Below, one piece after another: positions 34,129 to 43,957 of a stretch of 64,000 nucleotides of DNA (its first letter is position 1; each line of letters begins with the position of its first letter). The stretch lies in assembly GCA_017553785.1 (NCBI GenBank), contig JAFZKD010000099.1:29473-93472 (forward strand). The letters are read 5' to 3'. Source of the stretch: Muribaculaceae bacterium (GTDB lineage: Bacteria; Bacteroidota; Bacteroidia; Bacteroidales; Muribaculaceae). The translations under genes and the position numbers were made by a program. Below the pieces are notes generated by a model. That model ran no database searches and was not told the origin of the DNA. It saw only the letters and a list, made by a program, of their open reading frames with translations.

Positions 34129-35694
34129 ATGAAGATTTTCAAATATTTCCTGATTGCAGGTATTGCCGCCCTGGGGCTGTCTTCGTGTTCAAGCGATTAT
34201 CTGGACACCGCACCAACTGCCGAGACCGGTGCAGCGACTGCATTCGAGACCACCGAGAATGTCAAACTGGCCGTCAACGGTTGTGCCCGTGTGATGATGA
34301 ACCAATATCTGGGCACTCAGGGTATGTGTGGTGAAGGCTGCATCAAGATGTGGTTTGGTAACTACCCTGGCCAGGATTTCTATGTGAACCTGCCCGGTTG
34401 GGCGACGTTGATCAACCAGAACAACCACGACACCCCCACCAGTCAGTACACCTACTATCCCTGGTTTTACTATTACAAGCTCATCAGCAACGCCAATAGT
34501 ATCATCCTGAATGTAGACAATGCCAAGGGTGTTGAGGCCGACAAGCAGTTCCTGAAAGCGCAGGGCCTCACCTTCCGTGCCTACGCTTATATGATGCTTG
34601 CCCAGATTTATTGCAAGCGCTGGGTTGACTCGGACAACGGCAACTGCCCCGGTCTGGTGCTCCGTCTTGACGAGAGCGTGGGTGACCTGCCCCTGACCTC
34701 GCTGGCCGACGCCTATGCTCAGATTTATGGCGACCTGGACGAGGCCATCAGCCTCTATCAGGCTTCGGGCCGCAAGCGTGGTGCCGACGAGTTCTTCCTG
34801 CCCGACATCGAGGTAGCCTATGCAACCTATGCCCGCGCAGCCCTCAACCGCCAGGATTGGGCCAACGCATCCAAGTATGCCAAACTGGCTCGCGCCAACT
34901 ATCCGCTGATGAGCAACGCCCAGTTGCTGTATGACGGCTTCTGCACGCACAACAATGAGTGGATCTGGGGCGGTTACAGCGCTACCGACCAGACGCTGTA
35001 CTACTACAGTTACCATGCTTACATTGCTTACAACAGTAACGCTGGTAACGTGCGCAACTATCCCAAGTGCATCAGCAAGGAGTTGTTCGAGCAGATTCCT
35101 GAGACCGATATCCGCCGTCAGTGGTGGCTCGATCCCACGGGCTATACCTACACCAAAACGACCGGTGAGGCAACCTCAAAGACCGCCCTCTATGCCGACA
35201 CCAAGGCCAAATATCCCGACCTGCTGAGCAATGCCAAGGTCTTTGCCTACATGCAGTTCAAGGTGCGTTGCAACGACACCCCGGGTGTCGGCGAGCTGAA
35301 CAACTTCCGTTCGAGCGAGATGCTGCTGATCGAGGCCGAGGCTGAATACATGATGGGTAACGCCAGTGCAGCTCAAGCCGCTCTCGTCGCGCTGAACAAG
35401 ACTTCAGGCCGCAACCCCGAGTACAGCTGCAACAAGACGGGTAATGACCTGCTCAACGAGATCAAGCTGTATCGCCGCATCGAGCTGTGGGGCGAGGGCT
35501 TCGACTGGTTTGACATGAAGCGCTGGAAAGATCCTCTCGTGCGCCACAATCCTGAAGAGGGTGGAAACTTCCTGGCTACGCTGGCCGTTACCATCCAGCC
35601 CAATGAGAAGAACGAGTGGCGTTTCATGATCCCGACCCGCGAGACCGACTACAACAAGGCCGTTCGTGACGGTGTCATCACTCCCGCCGAGTAA
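34129..35694 (+). CDS. SusD/RagB-family nutrient-binding lipoprotein
   Basis: A 521-residue surface lipoprotein (lipobox LGLSSC) paired with the frameshifted SusC 41 nt upstream. It has the N-terminal SusD motif SDYLDTAPTAET, helical TPR-like segments (AQGLTFRAYAYMMLAQIYC), and the C-terminal LYRRIELWGEGFDWFDMKRW. No glycoside hydrolase or peptidase is directly linked, so the substrate of this pair is unknown. The gene looks intact, and the operon ends with a clear hairpin at 35731-35775. Confidence 0.93.
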   Translation: MKIFKYFLIAGIAALGLSSCSSDYLDTAPTAETGAATAFETTENVKLAVNGCARVMMNQYLGTQGMCGEGCIKMWFGNYPGQDFYVNLPGWATLINQNNHDTPTSQYTYYPWFYYYKLISNANSIILNVDNAKGVEADKQFLKAQGLTFRAYAYMMLAQIYCKRWVDSDNGNCPGLVLRLDESVGDLPLTSLADAYAQIYGDLDEAISLYQASGRKRGADEFFLPDIEVAYATYARAALNRQDWANASKYAKLARANYPLMSNAQLLYDGFCTHNNEWIWGGYSATDQTLYYYSYHAYIAYNSNAGNVRNYPKCISKELFEQIPETDIRRQWWLDPTGYTYTKTTGEATSKTALYADTKAKYPDLLSNAKVFAYMQFKVRCNDTPGVGELNNFRSSEMLLIEAEAEYMMGNASAAQAALVALNKTSGRNPEYSCNKTGNDLLNEIKLYRRIELWGEGFDWFDMKRWKDPLVRHNPEEGGNFLATLAVTIQPNEKNEWRFMIPTRETDYNKAVRDGVITPAE

Positions 35695-35730
35695 CCGACT
35701 TCACGTCAACTATTTGACAAACCCTGAATA

Positions 35731-35775
35731 AATTAGTGCCGACGCATTATCCGCGTTGGCACTAATTGTTTATTG
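35731..35775 (+). terminator. terminator after the second SusC/SusD pair
   Basis: ATTAGTGCCGACGC pairs with GCGTTGGCACTAAT (one G-T pair), a 14-bp stem followed by TGTTTATT. Confidence 0.85.
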
Positions 35776-35853
35776 GGCTTGTCTTTACTATAGTCTTCAT
35801 TGACCTTGGTTGAAAAAATCAGGTCAATGTAGCTATTTTTAATGAGAAAATAC

Positions 35854-35861
35854 TAACTTTG
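35854..35861 (+). promoter_or_regulatory. -7 box of the aminopeptidase operon
   Basis: TAACTTTG, 43 nt before the ATG at 35905. It probably starts a transcript that may run through the carbonic anhydrase and CotH genes. Confidence 0.6.
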
Positions 35862-35904
35862 CGGATGAATAACTTGAAATAAAAATCAAAAAACATAAAC
35901 CATT

Positions 35905-37686
35905 ATGAGTAGAGACACTTTTCCTCACCTTGAGGCATTACGCGACGAGATGCGCCGCTTGAACGTTGATGCTGTCATTATCCCAGGCACCGACCCGCAC
36001 CAGAGTGAATACATCTGTGACCACTGGAAATTCCGTGACTGGATCAGCGGCTTTACCGGCAGCAACGGTACCGCTGTTGTGACCCTCGAGCGAGCCGCGT
36101 TATGGACCGATTCGCGCTATTTCCTGCAGGCTGGCATTGAACTGGAAGACAGCGGTTTTGAGATGATGAAGGAGAACATGGGCAATGACCCCACGATTCA
36201 CGAATGGCTGCAACAAGTGCTTGAAGAGGACTCTGTTATTGCCATTGATGGCAGGCTCTACAGCGCACAAGACGCTAACCAACTGGAGCGCTTCTGTGGC
36301 GAAAACGGCTTCATGCTCGCTACCGAATTCTTCCCTGCTGACCGTATTTGGCAAGACAGGCCCGAACGTCCCAGCGAACCCGCTTTTATCCATGACGTGC
36401 AGTATGCCGGGGAGGAGGCAAGCGACAAGATCGACCGCCTGCTTAAGGTGCTTGAGGATAACGATGCCACCGCCATGCTGGTGACCGCACTCGATGATAT
36501 CGCATGGTTGCTCAACCTGCGCGGCAACGATGTGGCCTTCACTCCTGTGGCCATTGCCTATGCTTATATATCACAAACAAATAAGGAACTGTTCATCGAT
36601 GAGAGCAAGGTGACCGATGAAGTGCGCCAGCACCTCAAAAAATGTGGTGTGAGAGTACGCAACTACGATGACATCGTGCATTATTTGGAACGAGTGAACG
36701 AGCATGAGGTAGTCCTCATCGACCCGAACCGAGTGAGCGACACTCTGGCGAATGCCCTACCCTGCGCGAAAATTTATTTCCGCTCCCCCATCACCGACCT
36801 CAAGTGCATTAAAAACGAGGTGCAGATCAATGGATTCCGCCATGCTATGGAGCGCGACGGCGCAGCCTTGGTGCGCCTGTTCAAGTGGATTGAGGAATCA
36901 GCACCCTCAGGCACCATTAACGAGGTTGACGTTTGGAAAAAAGGAATGGAGTTCCGTGCCCAACAGGATCTTTACCACGAGGACAGTTTCGCCATGATCT
37001 GCGGCTACAAGGAACATGGCGCCATCGTCCATTATGAAGCGACCGACGAAAGCGCATCCACCCTCCTTGGCGAGGGCATCCTGCTGGTTGACAGCGGCGC
37101 GCAATTCCTTGACGGCACCACCGACATTACCCGCACCATCACCTTGGGCAACCCGACCCCTCAAGAAAAGCACGACTTCACCCTAGTACTCAAGGGTCAC
37201 CTGGCCCTGCAACGCGCCAAGTTCCCCGTGGGCACAACGGGTTGCCAGCTTGATGTGCTGGCTCGTCTGCCGCTGTGGCAAGAGGCTATGACCTATGGTC
37301 ACGGCACCGGACATGGTGTGGGACATTTCCTGGGCTGCCACGAGGGCCCGCAAAGCATCCGCACCAACCTGGTTGACGTGAAGTTACTGCCCGGCATGGT
37401 GATGAGCAACGAACCCGGCCTGTACAAAACCGGGGAATACGGCATCCGCACCGAGAATCTGCTGCTCGTTGTCGAGGCCGAAAAAACCGAGGACTTCGGT
37501 AATTTCCTCGCGTTCGAGCCCTTGACGCTCTTCCCCTATGACCTGCAACTCATTGACCGCTTTATGCTTAGCGATGAGGAAGTCGCACAAATCAATGACT
37601 ACCACCGCATGGTGCGAGAACGCATCACTCCGTTGCTTAACGCTGATGAGGCCGAATGGCTCGCCAACAAGACCAAAGAAATTTAA
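35905..37686 (+). CDS. pepP: Xaa-Pro aminopeptidase (aminopeptidase P, long form)
   Basis: A 593-residue cytoplasmic metallopeptidase that removes the first residue from peptides with proline in position 2. Two creatinase-like N-terminal domains ([20 protein letters not shown] near residue 27) precede the pita-bread catalytic domain. Metal ligands are visible in [19 protein letters not shown] (two Asp), [18 protein letters not shown] (His), [20 protein letters not shown] (Glu) and the later Glu near EAEKTEDFG or its neighbours. The length matches the long APP1-like form of Bacteroidetes. The carbonic anhydrase gene begins 23 nt downstream, so they are probably co-transcribed. Confidence 0.94.
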   Translation: MSRDTFPHLEALRDEMRRLNVDAVIIPGTDPHQSEYICDHWKFRDWISGFTGSNGTAVVTLERAALWTDSRYFLQAGIELEDSGFEMMKENMGNDPTIHEWLQQVLEEDSVIAIDGRLYSAQDANQLERFCGENGFMLATEFFPADRIWQDRPERPSEPAFIHDVQYAGEEASDKIDRLLKVLEDNDATAMLVTALDDIAWLLNLRGNDVAFTPVAIAYAYISQTNKELFIDESKVTDEVRQHLKKCGVRVRNYDDIVHYLERVNEHEVVLIDPNRVSDTLANALPCAKIYFRSPITDLKCIKNEVQINGFRHAMERDGAALVRLFKWIEESAPSGTINEVDVWKKGMEFRAQQDLYHEDSFAMICGYKEHGAIVHYEATDESASTLLGEGILLVDSGAQFLDGTTDITRTITLGNPTPQEKHDFTLVLKGHLALQRAKFPVGTTGCQLDVLARLPLWQEAMTYGHGTGHGVGHFLGCHEGPQSIRTNLVDVKLLPGMVMSNEPGLYKTGEYGIRTENLLLVVEAEKTEDFGNFLAFEPLTLFPYDLQLIDRFMLSDEEVAQINDYHRMVRERITPLLNADEAEWLANKTKEI

Positions 37687-37709
37687 ACCCTAAAAATCCG
37701 GACTTAACA

Positions 37710-38234
37710 ATGGCTATTATAAAAAAAGTGAGAGGCTTCGAGCCCATAATCGGAGAGAACTGCTTCCTGGCCGACAGTGCTGTAGTGGTGGGCGATGTTA
37801 CCATGGGTGATGACTGCAGCATCTGGTTCAATGCCGTGCTGCGTGGCGACGTGAACACCATCACCATTGGCAACCGTGTCAACATACAGGACAATAGTGT
37901 GATCCACACGTTATATGAGAAATCGGTCACCGAAATCGGCAACGATGTGTCTATTGGCCACAACGTGGTTGTCCACGGCGCCAAAATCGGTGACATGGCA
38001 CTCATTGGTATGGGAAGCATCATCCTAGACCATGCCGAAATCGGCGAGGGGGCTATCATCGCGGCAGGCAGTGTCGTGCTTGGTGGCACCAAGGTGGGAG
38101 CTCACGAACTATGGGCGGGTAGTCCGGCAAAATTCAAAAAGATGGTTGACCCCAAACAGGCCAGCGAAATTAACGTGAAAATTGCCAAGAACTATCTGAT
38201 GTACTCCACTTGGTACGATCAAGACGACCAATAA
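37710..38234 (+). CDS. gamma-carbonic anhydrase family protein (hexapeptide repeat)
   Basis: A left-handed beta-helix protein of 174 residues from MAIIKKVRGF; the frame opens 54 nt earlier, but that stretch overlaps the aminopeptidase end and lacks similarity. Hexapeptide repeats run through DSAVVVGDVTMGDDCSIWFN, AVLRGDVNTITIGNRVNIQD and later coils. The three metal-ligand histidines of the family fit SVIHTLY, SIGHNVVV and VHGAKIGD. Members may hydrate CO2 or act as acyltransferases, and activity here is unproven. It lies in an apparent operon with the aminopeptidase and is followed after 46 nt by the first CotH gene. Confidence 0.9.
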   Translation: MAIIKKVRGFEPIIGENCFLADSAVVVGDVTMGDDCSIWFNAVLRGDVNTITIGNRVNIQDNSVIHTLYEKSVTEIGNDVSIGHNVVVHGAKIGDMALIGMGSIILDHAEIGEGAIIAAGSVVLGGTKVGAHELWAGSPAKFKKMVDPKQASEINVKIAKNYLMYSTWYDQDDQ

Positions 38235-38280
38235 GTAATTTACGACATAGCATTATCACTTCAATTTCCAACACTTCAAA

Positions 38281-39960
38281 ATGAGAATACTAAGACTAAT
38301 CGCAGCAATCGCGCTGATTACACTGCCATCCACCCGCGCATGGGCAGCGTTTGACATCCAATTTGGTGATTCGGATTCCTATGCCAACGTCATCGCCACG
38401 AGCCTTGAAGAAACAGATGAAAATGATGAGCCCAACCCTTTCAGTCTGCAAAAGGGCGACGTGAATGGAGACGGACAAATCAATATCAGCGACGTCACCC
38501 TTCTCATCGATATCCTCTTGGGATCGTTTGCCAACTACGACACTTTGCAACGTTCCGACATCGATTGGGATGGTAATGTCACAATTAAGGATATCACTAT
38601 TCTTATTGATTATCTGCTGGGTGGAGAATTGCCCCAGCAAACCAAGTACGGCTACGATTATGTCTGGGACAAGGACACCATGCCCGAGGTCCACTTGGAA
38701 GTGAGCTATGACGAATGGAGCAGACTGCTGGCGCTGTACGATGCCAACAAATACACCAGGCAGTATGTCATGGCAAGCATCACCTTCATCAAGGAAGGAG
38801 ACACCACGTTTGTCGACAGCGTCGGGTTGCGACTCAAGGGCAACACCTCGCGCCATCGCCCCGAAGGAAACCAGTACAACAAGCCTCATATTGTCAACAC
38901 CACCATCTGGCGCCGTGTACACTTTGGCGTGAACCTGCGCAAATATGTCGATGACGATGACCACACGATTCAAGGAATCCGTAAAATCCACCTCAGGTGT
39001 TGCAGCGCCGATCCGAGTTATGTGCGCGAGATGTTCAGCTATGACCTGTTTAAACGAGCTGGTGTTTGGACCGCTCCACGCGACACCTATTGCCGCCTGT
39101 GGATCCACGTCGAAGGTGATGCCCGAGAAGTGTATTTCGGTGTCTATCAACTGTTGGAGCCCATCGATAAGCGTTTCCTCAAGGACCGCAAGAGCAAATT
39201 CGGTTCAAGCAACGGATACCTGTGGAAATGCCGTAGCAACACAGGTCTCAACAACCCGAATGGCGACTTCTGGTATGATGATGACAGCGACGACCGCCAT
39301 GCTTACACGCTACAGACACAAACCGAAGAGTTTGACAGCGCTAAAGTGCAACTGATTGACTTCATGAACAAACTAAATGGACTCGATGACAGCACCTTCT
39401 ATTACTGGATTCAGGAAGTGACCGATGTTGATTTCCTGCTTAGAACCTATGCCGTCAACGTTGCCCTGGGCATGTGGGACGACTACTGGAACCACGCTAA
39501 CAATTATTATATGTATTTCAGCAGTCCGGGAACAACAGGCTACAAGTTCTTCTTCATCCCCTACGATTACGACAGCACATTAGGCACTTGCTCAAGAGCC
39601 GGTGCCCAAAGCGATTCGGGCAGGCAAGATCCCTTGAATTGGGGATTAGCCAGCAATCCTCTCATTGTCAGAATCCTGAAATATGATGAGTTCAAGGCCA
39701 TCTATGTGAGATACCTCAAGGATCTGGTGAAAAGCGGTAATGCGCTCATGGACCGCGTTTCGTCTCAGGCAAGGATCCGGGGATGGTATGAACGTATTAG
39801 TCCGTTCATCACCAACGACACCAATTGGGAAATGTCCATCCAGGACACACCTGCCTCGTTCAGCTACCACAGCGAATACAATCTGCTCCAGAACGACGAG
39901 AACAATTTCTTCACAGTAAAGGCAGGCAGTATCAACGCAATCAATCTTGATGAAGAGTAA
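38281..39960 (+). CDS. secreted CotH-family kinase-like protein with dockerin pair (CotH-1)
   Basis: A 559-residue secreted protein; the signal peptide ends near Ala23 and has no lipobox. Residues 59-114 are two dockerin-like calcium loops (DVNGDGQINISD and DIDWDGNVTIKD). The CotH domain spans about 125-555: DSVGLRLKGNTSR (179-191), the catalytic-loop-like MWDDYWNHANNYYMY (398-412) and the metal-site FFFIPYDYDSTLG (423-435). Bacillus CotH is an atypical protein kinase that phosphorylates spore-coat proteins; what this family member modifies is unknown. Unlike its two downstream paralogues it lacks the N-terminal WFVFADG module. It is first of three tandem copies. Confidence 0.85.
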   Translation: MRILRLIAAIALITLPSTRAWAAFDIQFGDSDSYANVIATSLEETDENDEPNPFSLQKGDVNGDGQINISDVTLLIDILLGSFANYDTLQRSDIDWDGNVTIKDITILIDYLLGGELPQQTKYGYDYVWDKDTMPEVHLEVSYDEWSRLLALYDANKYTRQYVMASITFIKEGDTTFVDSVGLRLKGNTSRHRPEGNQYNKPHIVNTTIWRRVHFGVNLRKYVDDDDHTIQGIRKIHLRCCSADPSYVREMFSYDLFKRAGVWTAPRDTYCRLWIHVEGDAREVYFGVYQLLEPIDKRFLKDRKSKFGSSNGYLWKCRSNTGLNNPNGDFWYDDDSDDRHAYTLQTQTEEFDSAKVQLIDFMNKLNGLDDSTFYYWIQEVTDVDFLLRTYAVNVALGMWDDYWNHANNYYMYFSSPGTTGYKFFFIPYDYDSTLGTCSRAGAQSDSGRQDPLNWGLASNPLIVRILKYDEFKAIYVRYLKDLVKSGNALMDRVSSQARIRGWYERISPFITNDTNWEMSIQDTPASFSYHSEYNLLQNDENNFFTVKAGSINAINLDEE

Positions 39961-39990
39961 AGAATATTCTAACTTTTAAACTTTAATACA

Positions 39991-41922
39991 ATGGCTAAGG
40001 GTTTTCAAATATCACTAATGGTACTCCTGCTGGCGATTATACCGGCAAGAACAGCAATCTACGTGGTAGGCAACGCTCCATTCGGCGATTGGAATCCCAA
40101 TGCCGGGACGATGATGACCGATAACGGTGACGGCACGTTCAGTCTGCGCACAACCATCAATAATACAGTGTGGTTTGTATTTGCCGATGGTCAAGACAGC
40201 GATTGGAACGTATTTAACACCAACTACCGCTACGGCCCTTCGGGGAACAGCAGTCAAGAAATCATGCTGGGTAACACCTACACCACCCAGAAGAGCAACA
40301 GCAACCATTCATACAAGTTCACGGGCAACGGACAGGAATACTGTATCACGTTCAACCTGAACAATCTCACTTTCAGTATCGACGAGTACCAGGAGCCCAC
40401 ACCAGAACCCATGAGCCAAATTGTAGGAGATGCGAACGGAGACGGTGAAATCACCATTGCCGACGTCAACACCATCATCGACATTTTGCTGGGTCAATTC
40501 GCCAACTACGACACGATGCACCGCTGCGATGTGAACTATGACAATGAAATCACCATTGCCGACGTGACGGTTCTCATCACTTATCTGTTGAGCGATGTGA
40601 TGCCCGAGCACATCAAGGTAGGGTATGACTATGTGTGGGACGATGAAGTCATTCCCGAGGTCCATATCAACGTGAGCCTGAACGAATGGAACAGGTTGCT
40701 CGCACTCTATGACGCTAACCCATACACCACCCAATATGTCATGGCAAGCCTCTCCTTCAGTAAGCAAGGAGAGACCACAGTCATCGATAGTGTGGGACTG
40801 CGGCTCAAGGGCAACACCTCGCGCCGCCGCCCTGAAGGCTTGTCGGGAGACATGCACAATAGCAACAATACCGACTGGCATCACGTGCACTTCGGGGTGA
40901 ATCTGAGAAAATATGCTGACGATGACGCCCACACCATTCAGGGAGTGCGTAAGCTTCACCTCAAGTGGTTCAAGGATGACCCAATGTACGTTCGGGAGCT
41001 ATTCTGCTATGAATTGTTCAAGCGCGCTGGAGTTTGGACCGCTGTGCGTGACAACTATTGCCGCCTGTGGCTCCATGTCGAAGGCGACGCTACAGAGGCC
41101 TATTATGGTGTATATGAATTGCTTGAACCCATCGACAAACGTTACCTCAAGGACAGGAAAGCCCGTTTTGCCGCCAGCGACGGCTATCTGTGGAAGTGCC
41201 GCAACGCAGCGGCAGGACTTAACAATCTGAATGGCGACATCTGGTATGATGATGACACCGACGACCGCCATGCCTATACGCTACAGACACAAACCGAAGA
41301 GTTTGACAGCGCCCGCGTTCAACTCATTGATTTCATGAACAAGCTCAACAACCTTAACGACAACGACTTCTACGTCTGGATACAACAGGTCACCGATGTG
41401 GATTTGCTGCTCAAGACCTATGCTGTCAACGTAGCGGTAGGCATGTGGGACGATTATTGGAACAATGCCAATAACTATTACATCTATTTCAACGGCAAAG
41501 GTTTGAACGATTACAAGTTTTTCTTCATCCCATACGATTATGATAACACATTGGGTACCAGTATCAGGTGCGGCGTACAGGATGACGCCGGTCGTCAGAA
41601 CCCGCTCATGTGGGGAAACGACAAAAACAGGCTGATTGCGCGCATACTCAAGTTCAATGACTTTAAAAACATCTATATAAATCATCTCAAGACGCTTGTC
41701 AAAGAAGGAAATGCCCTGATGGACCGCAATTCGGCCCAATCCCGCATCAGGACATGGCAAGCGAGCATCCATCAGTATATTGATAACGACACGGGCGAGG
41801 ACACGGCCATTAAGGACACTCCCGCATCATGGGGCAACCACAGTGAATACAACTTGTTAAAGAACGATAACGACAATTTTTTCACCGTCAAAGCCGCTAG
41901 CATCAATTCTTTGTCTAACTGA
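39991..41922 (+). CDS. secreted CotH-family protein with N-terminal binding-like module and dockerin pair (CotH-2)
   Basis: A 643-residue exported protein. After the signal peptide, residues 21-133 form a module (YVVGNAPFGDW, WFVFADGQDSDW, YRYGP) matching module 1 of the starch-locus protein 19026-20297. Residues 146-201 are a dockerin pair (DANGDGEITIAD and DVNYDNEITIAD; the second has Asn at the usual Gly position). The CotH domain from about residue 210 keeps LRLKGNTSRRRPEG, MWDDYWNNANNYYIYF and FFIPYDYDNTLGT, so the kinase-like site appears intact. It begins 30 nt after CotH-1. A role in modifying or scaffolding extracellular enzymes is a hypothesis. Confidence 0.85.
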   Translation: MAKGFQISLMVLLLAIIPARTAIYVVGNAPFGDWNPNAGTMMTDNGDGTFSLRTTINNTVWFVFADGQDSDWNVFNTNYRYGPSGNSSQEIMLGNTYTTQKSNSNHSYKFTGNGQEYCITFNLNNLTFSIDEYQEPTPEPMSQIVGDANGDGEITIADVNTIIDILLGQFANYDTMHRCDVNYDNEITIADVTVLITYLLSDVMPEHIKVGYDYVWDDEVIPEVHINVSLNEWNRLLALYDANPYTTQYVMASLSFSKQGETTVIDSVGLRLKGNTSRRRPEGLSGDMHNSNNTDWHHVHFGVNLRKYADDDAHTIQGVRKLHLKWFKDDPMYVRELFCYELFKRAGVWTAVRDNYCRLWLHVEGDATEAYYGVYELLEPIDKRYLKDRKARFAASDGYLWKCRNAAAGLNNLNGDIWYDDDTDDRHAYTLQTQTEEFDSARVQLIDFMNKLNNLNDNDFYVWIQQVTDVDLLLKTYAVNVAVGMWDDYWNNANNYYIYFNGKGLNDYKFFFIPYDYDNTLGTSIRCGVQDDAGRQNPLMWGNDKNRLIARILKFNDFKNIYINHLKTLVKEGNALMDRNSAQSRIRTWQASIHQYIDNDTGEDTAIKDTPASWGNHSEYNLLKNDNDNFFTVKAASINSLSN

Positions 41923-41962
41923 CACTTAAAATTCATCTCTAATCATCAAATCACACGATGTC

Positions 41963-43894
41963 ATGACTAAATCAATTCAAATAGCAATCTTACTGCTCTT
42001 GACGACAGTATTCCCTTCAAGAGCCGCATTTTACATCGTCGGTAACATTCCTTTTGGCGACTGGAATCCTGCCGCGGGGGTTGAAATGACCGATAATGGC
42101 GACGGCACTTACTCCTACGTCGCAGCCATTGATAACACAGTGTGGTTTGTGTTCGCTAATGGGCTGAATTCCGATTGGTCCACGTTCAACGATAACTATC
42201 GCTACGGGCCTACAACAAGTTTCAGTTTGGAATTGAGTTTAGGAGTCCCATATACTGCTAAGAAAAACAGGACCAACAACACTTTCTTTTTTACTGGAGA
42301 CGGCAGGGAATACATTATCACCTTCAATTCCAATACACTTCAATTCAGGATTGATGACTATCAGGAAATGTCTATCCCCGACCCCATCAACTTCCTCCCG
42401 GGAGACGCCGATGGCGATGGAAGAGTCACGATCTCGGACCTCACAACAATGATTGATCTTCTGATGAATGGTAAAGTAAACTATGACATAATTCGCAGGT
42501 GCGATATCAACCACGACAATGCTTTAAGCATCGATGACCTGACCTTTTTGATTGACTACCTGCTTAGCGGAGTTAGCCAAGAGCCTGTCAAAGAGGGGTA
42601 CGATTATGTCTGGGACGAAATGTCACTTCCTGAAATACACATTGAAGTCAGCCAGAGTGAATGGAACAGACTGCTTGAACTCTATGACGAAAACAAATTC
42701 ACAACACAATATGTCATGGCCAACATGACCTTTATCAAAGACGGTGAAGAAACTGCCATCGACAGCGTGGGACTCAGGCTCAAGGGTAACACATCACGCA
42801 TGAGACCCGAGGGCGTGAGGAACCGTAAACATCAAACCGACAACACCAATTGGCATCATGCACATTTCGGGTTGAGTTTGCAAAAGTATGTCGATGATGA
42901 CGCCCACACCATCCAAGGCATCCGCAAGCTGCATCTCAAGTGGTTCAATAACGACCCCATGTACGTGCGCGAGGTGTTCTGTTTCGACCTCTTTAAACGT
43001 GCCGGAGTTTGGACTGCCTTGCGTGACATTTATTGCCGCCTGTGGATCCATGTCGAAGGTGATAGCAAAGAGGCGTATTATGGCGTTTACGGAATGCTTG
43101 AGCCCATCGATAAGAGGTATCTCAGAGACCGTCTGAAAAAGTTTGGCAGCGCCAATGGTTACTTGTGGAAATGCCGCAACGAGGCAGCCGGGCTCAACAA
43201 CCCTAATGGGGATATCTGGTACGACGATGACACCGACAAACGTCATGCCTATACCCTACAGACCCAGATCGCTGAATTTGATGAAGCCAAAGCCCAGCTC
43301 ATAGATTTTATGGATAAGCTCTGCAACCTTGACGACAACGAGTTCTACACCTGGATTCAAGAAGTGACCGATGTTGACCTCCTGCTCAAAACATATGCCG
43401 TGAGTGTCGCCGTTGGAATGTGGGACGACTATTGGAACAACGCGAACAACTATTATATCTATTTTAATGGAAGAGAGTTGAGTGGCTACAAATTTTTCTT
43501 TATCCCCTATGACTATGACAATACGCTGGGCACAAGCCACGTTTGCGGTGTGCAGAATGATGCCGGTCGCCAAGACCCGCTTCACTGGGGTAATGATATT
43601 AATCCGTTAATTGCCCGAATTCTCTCCTATGATAAGTTCAGGGCGGCCTATGTGAAGCACCTCAAGGAACTGATTTCCGACAACAGCGCACTATTGGATC
43701 GCGTGTCGGCTCAATCCCGCATCAGGGGCTGGCACAAAAAAATCAAAGACTATGTCGATAATGACACCAACGAGGATTGCGTTATTGAGGACAAACCAGC
43801 ATCCTGGGGCAATCACAATGAGTACAACCTGATGAACATTGACACCACCAATTTCTTCATCGTCAAGGCTAACGTGATAAAATCAATAGAATAA
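41963..43894 (+). CDS. secreted CotH-family protein with N-terminal binding-like module and dockerin pair (CotH-3)
   Basis: A 643-residue paralogue of CotH-2 with identical length and domain order: signal peptide, module at about 21-133 (YIVGNIPFGDW, WFVFANGLNSDW, YRYGP), dockerin pair (DADGDGRVTISD and DINHDNALSIDD), and CotH domain with LRLKGNTSRMRPEG, MWDDYWNNANNYYIYF and FFIPYDYDNTLGT. Many third-position changes against CotH-2 suggest an old duplication under selection rather than a recent copy. It begins 40 nt after CotH-2, and the array ends at a strong hairpin shared with dnaX. The substrate is unknown. Confidence 0.85.
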   Translation: MTKSIQIAILLLLTTVFPSRAAFYIVGNIPFGDWNPAAGVEMTDNGDGTYSYVAAIDNTVWFVFANGLNSDWSTFNDNYRYGPTTSFSLELSLGVPYTAKKNRTNNTFFFTGDGREYIITFNSNTLQFRIDDYQEMSIPDPINFLPGDADGDGRVTISDLTTMIDLLMNGKVNYDIIRRCDINHDNALSIDDLTFLIDYLLSGVSQEPVKEGYDYVWDEMSLPEIHIEVSQSEWNRLLELYDENKFTTQYVMANMTFIKDGEETAIDSVGLRLKGNTSRMRPEGVRNRKHQTDNTNWHHAHFGLSLQKYVDDDAHTIQGIRKLHLKWFNNDPMYVREVFCFDLFKRAGVWTALRDIYCRLWIHVEGDSKEAYYGVYGMLEPIDKRYLRDRLKKFGSANGYLWKCRNEAAGLNNPNGDIWYDDDTDKRHAYTLQTQIAEFDEAKAQLIDFMDKLCNLDDNEFYTWIQEVTDVDLLLKTYAVSVAVGMWDDYWNNANNYYIYFNGRELSGYKFFFIPYDYDNTLGTSHVCGVQNDAGRQDPLHWGNDINPLIARILSYDKFRAAYVKHLKELISDNSALLDRVSAQSRIRGWHKKIKDYVDNDTNEDCVIEDKPASWGNHNEYNLMNIDTTNFFIVKANVIKSIE

Positions 43895-43937
43895 TAAGAA
43901 CAGGGGATTGTTTGAAGGAAATCCCTTGTTCTTATAA
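43893..43937. terminator. bidirectional terminator between the CotH array and dnaX
   Basis: AATAAGAACAGGGGATT pairs with AAATCCCTTGTTCTTAT around a short loop. Confidence 0.85.
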
Positions 43938-43957
43938 ACACCTATCAACCTAATATA

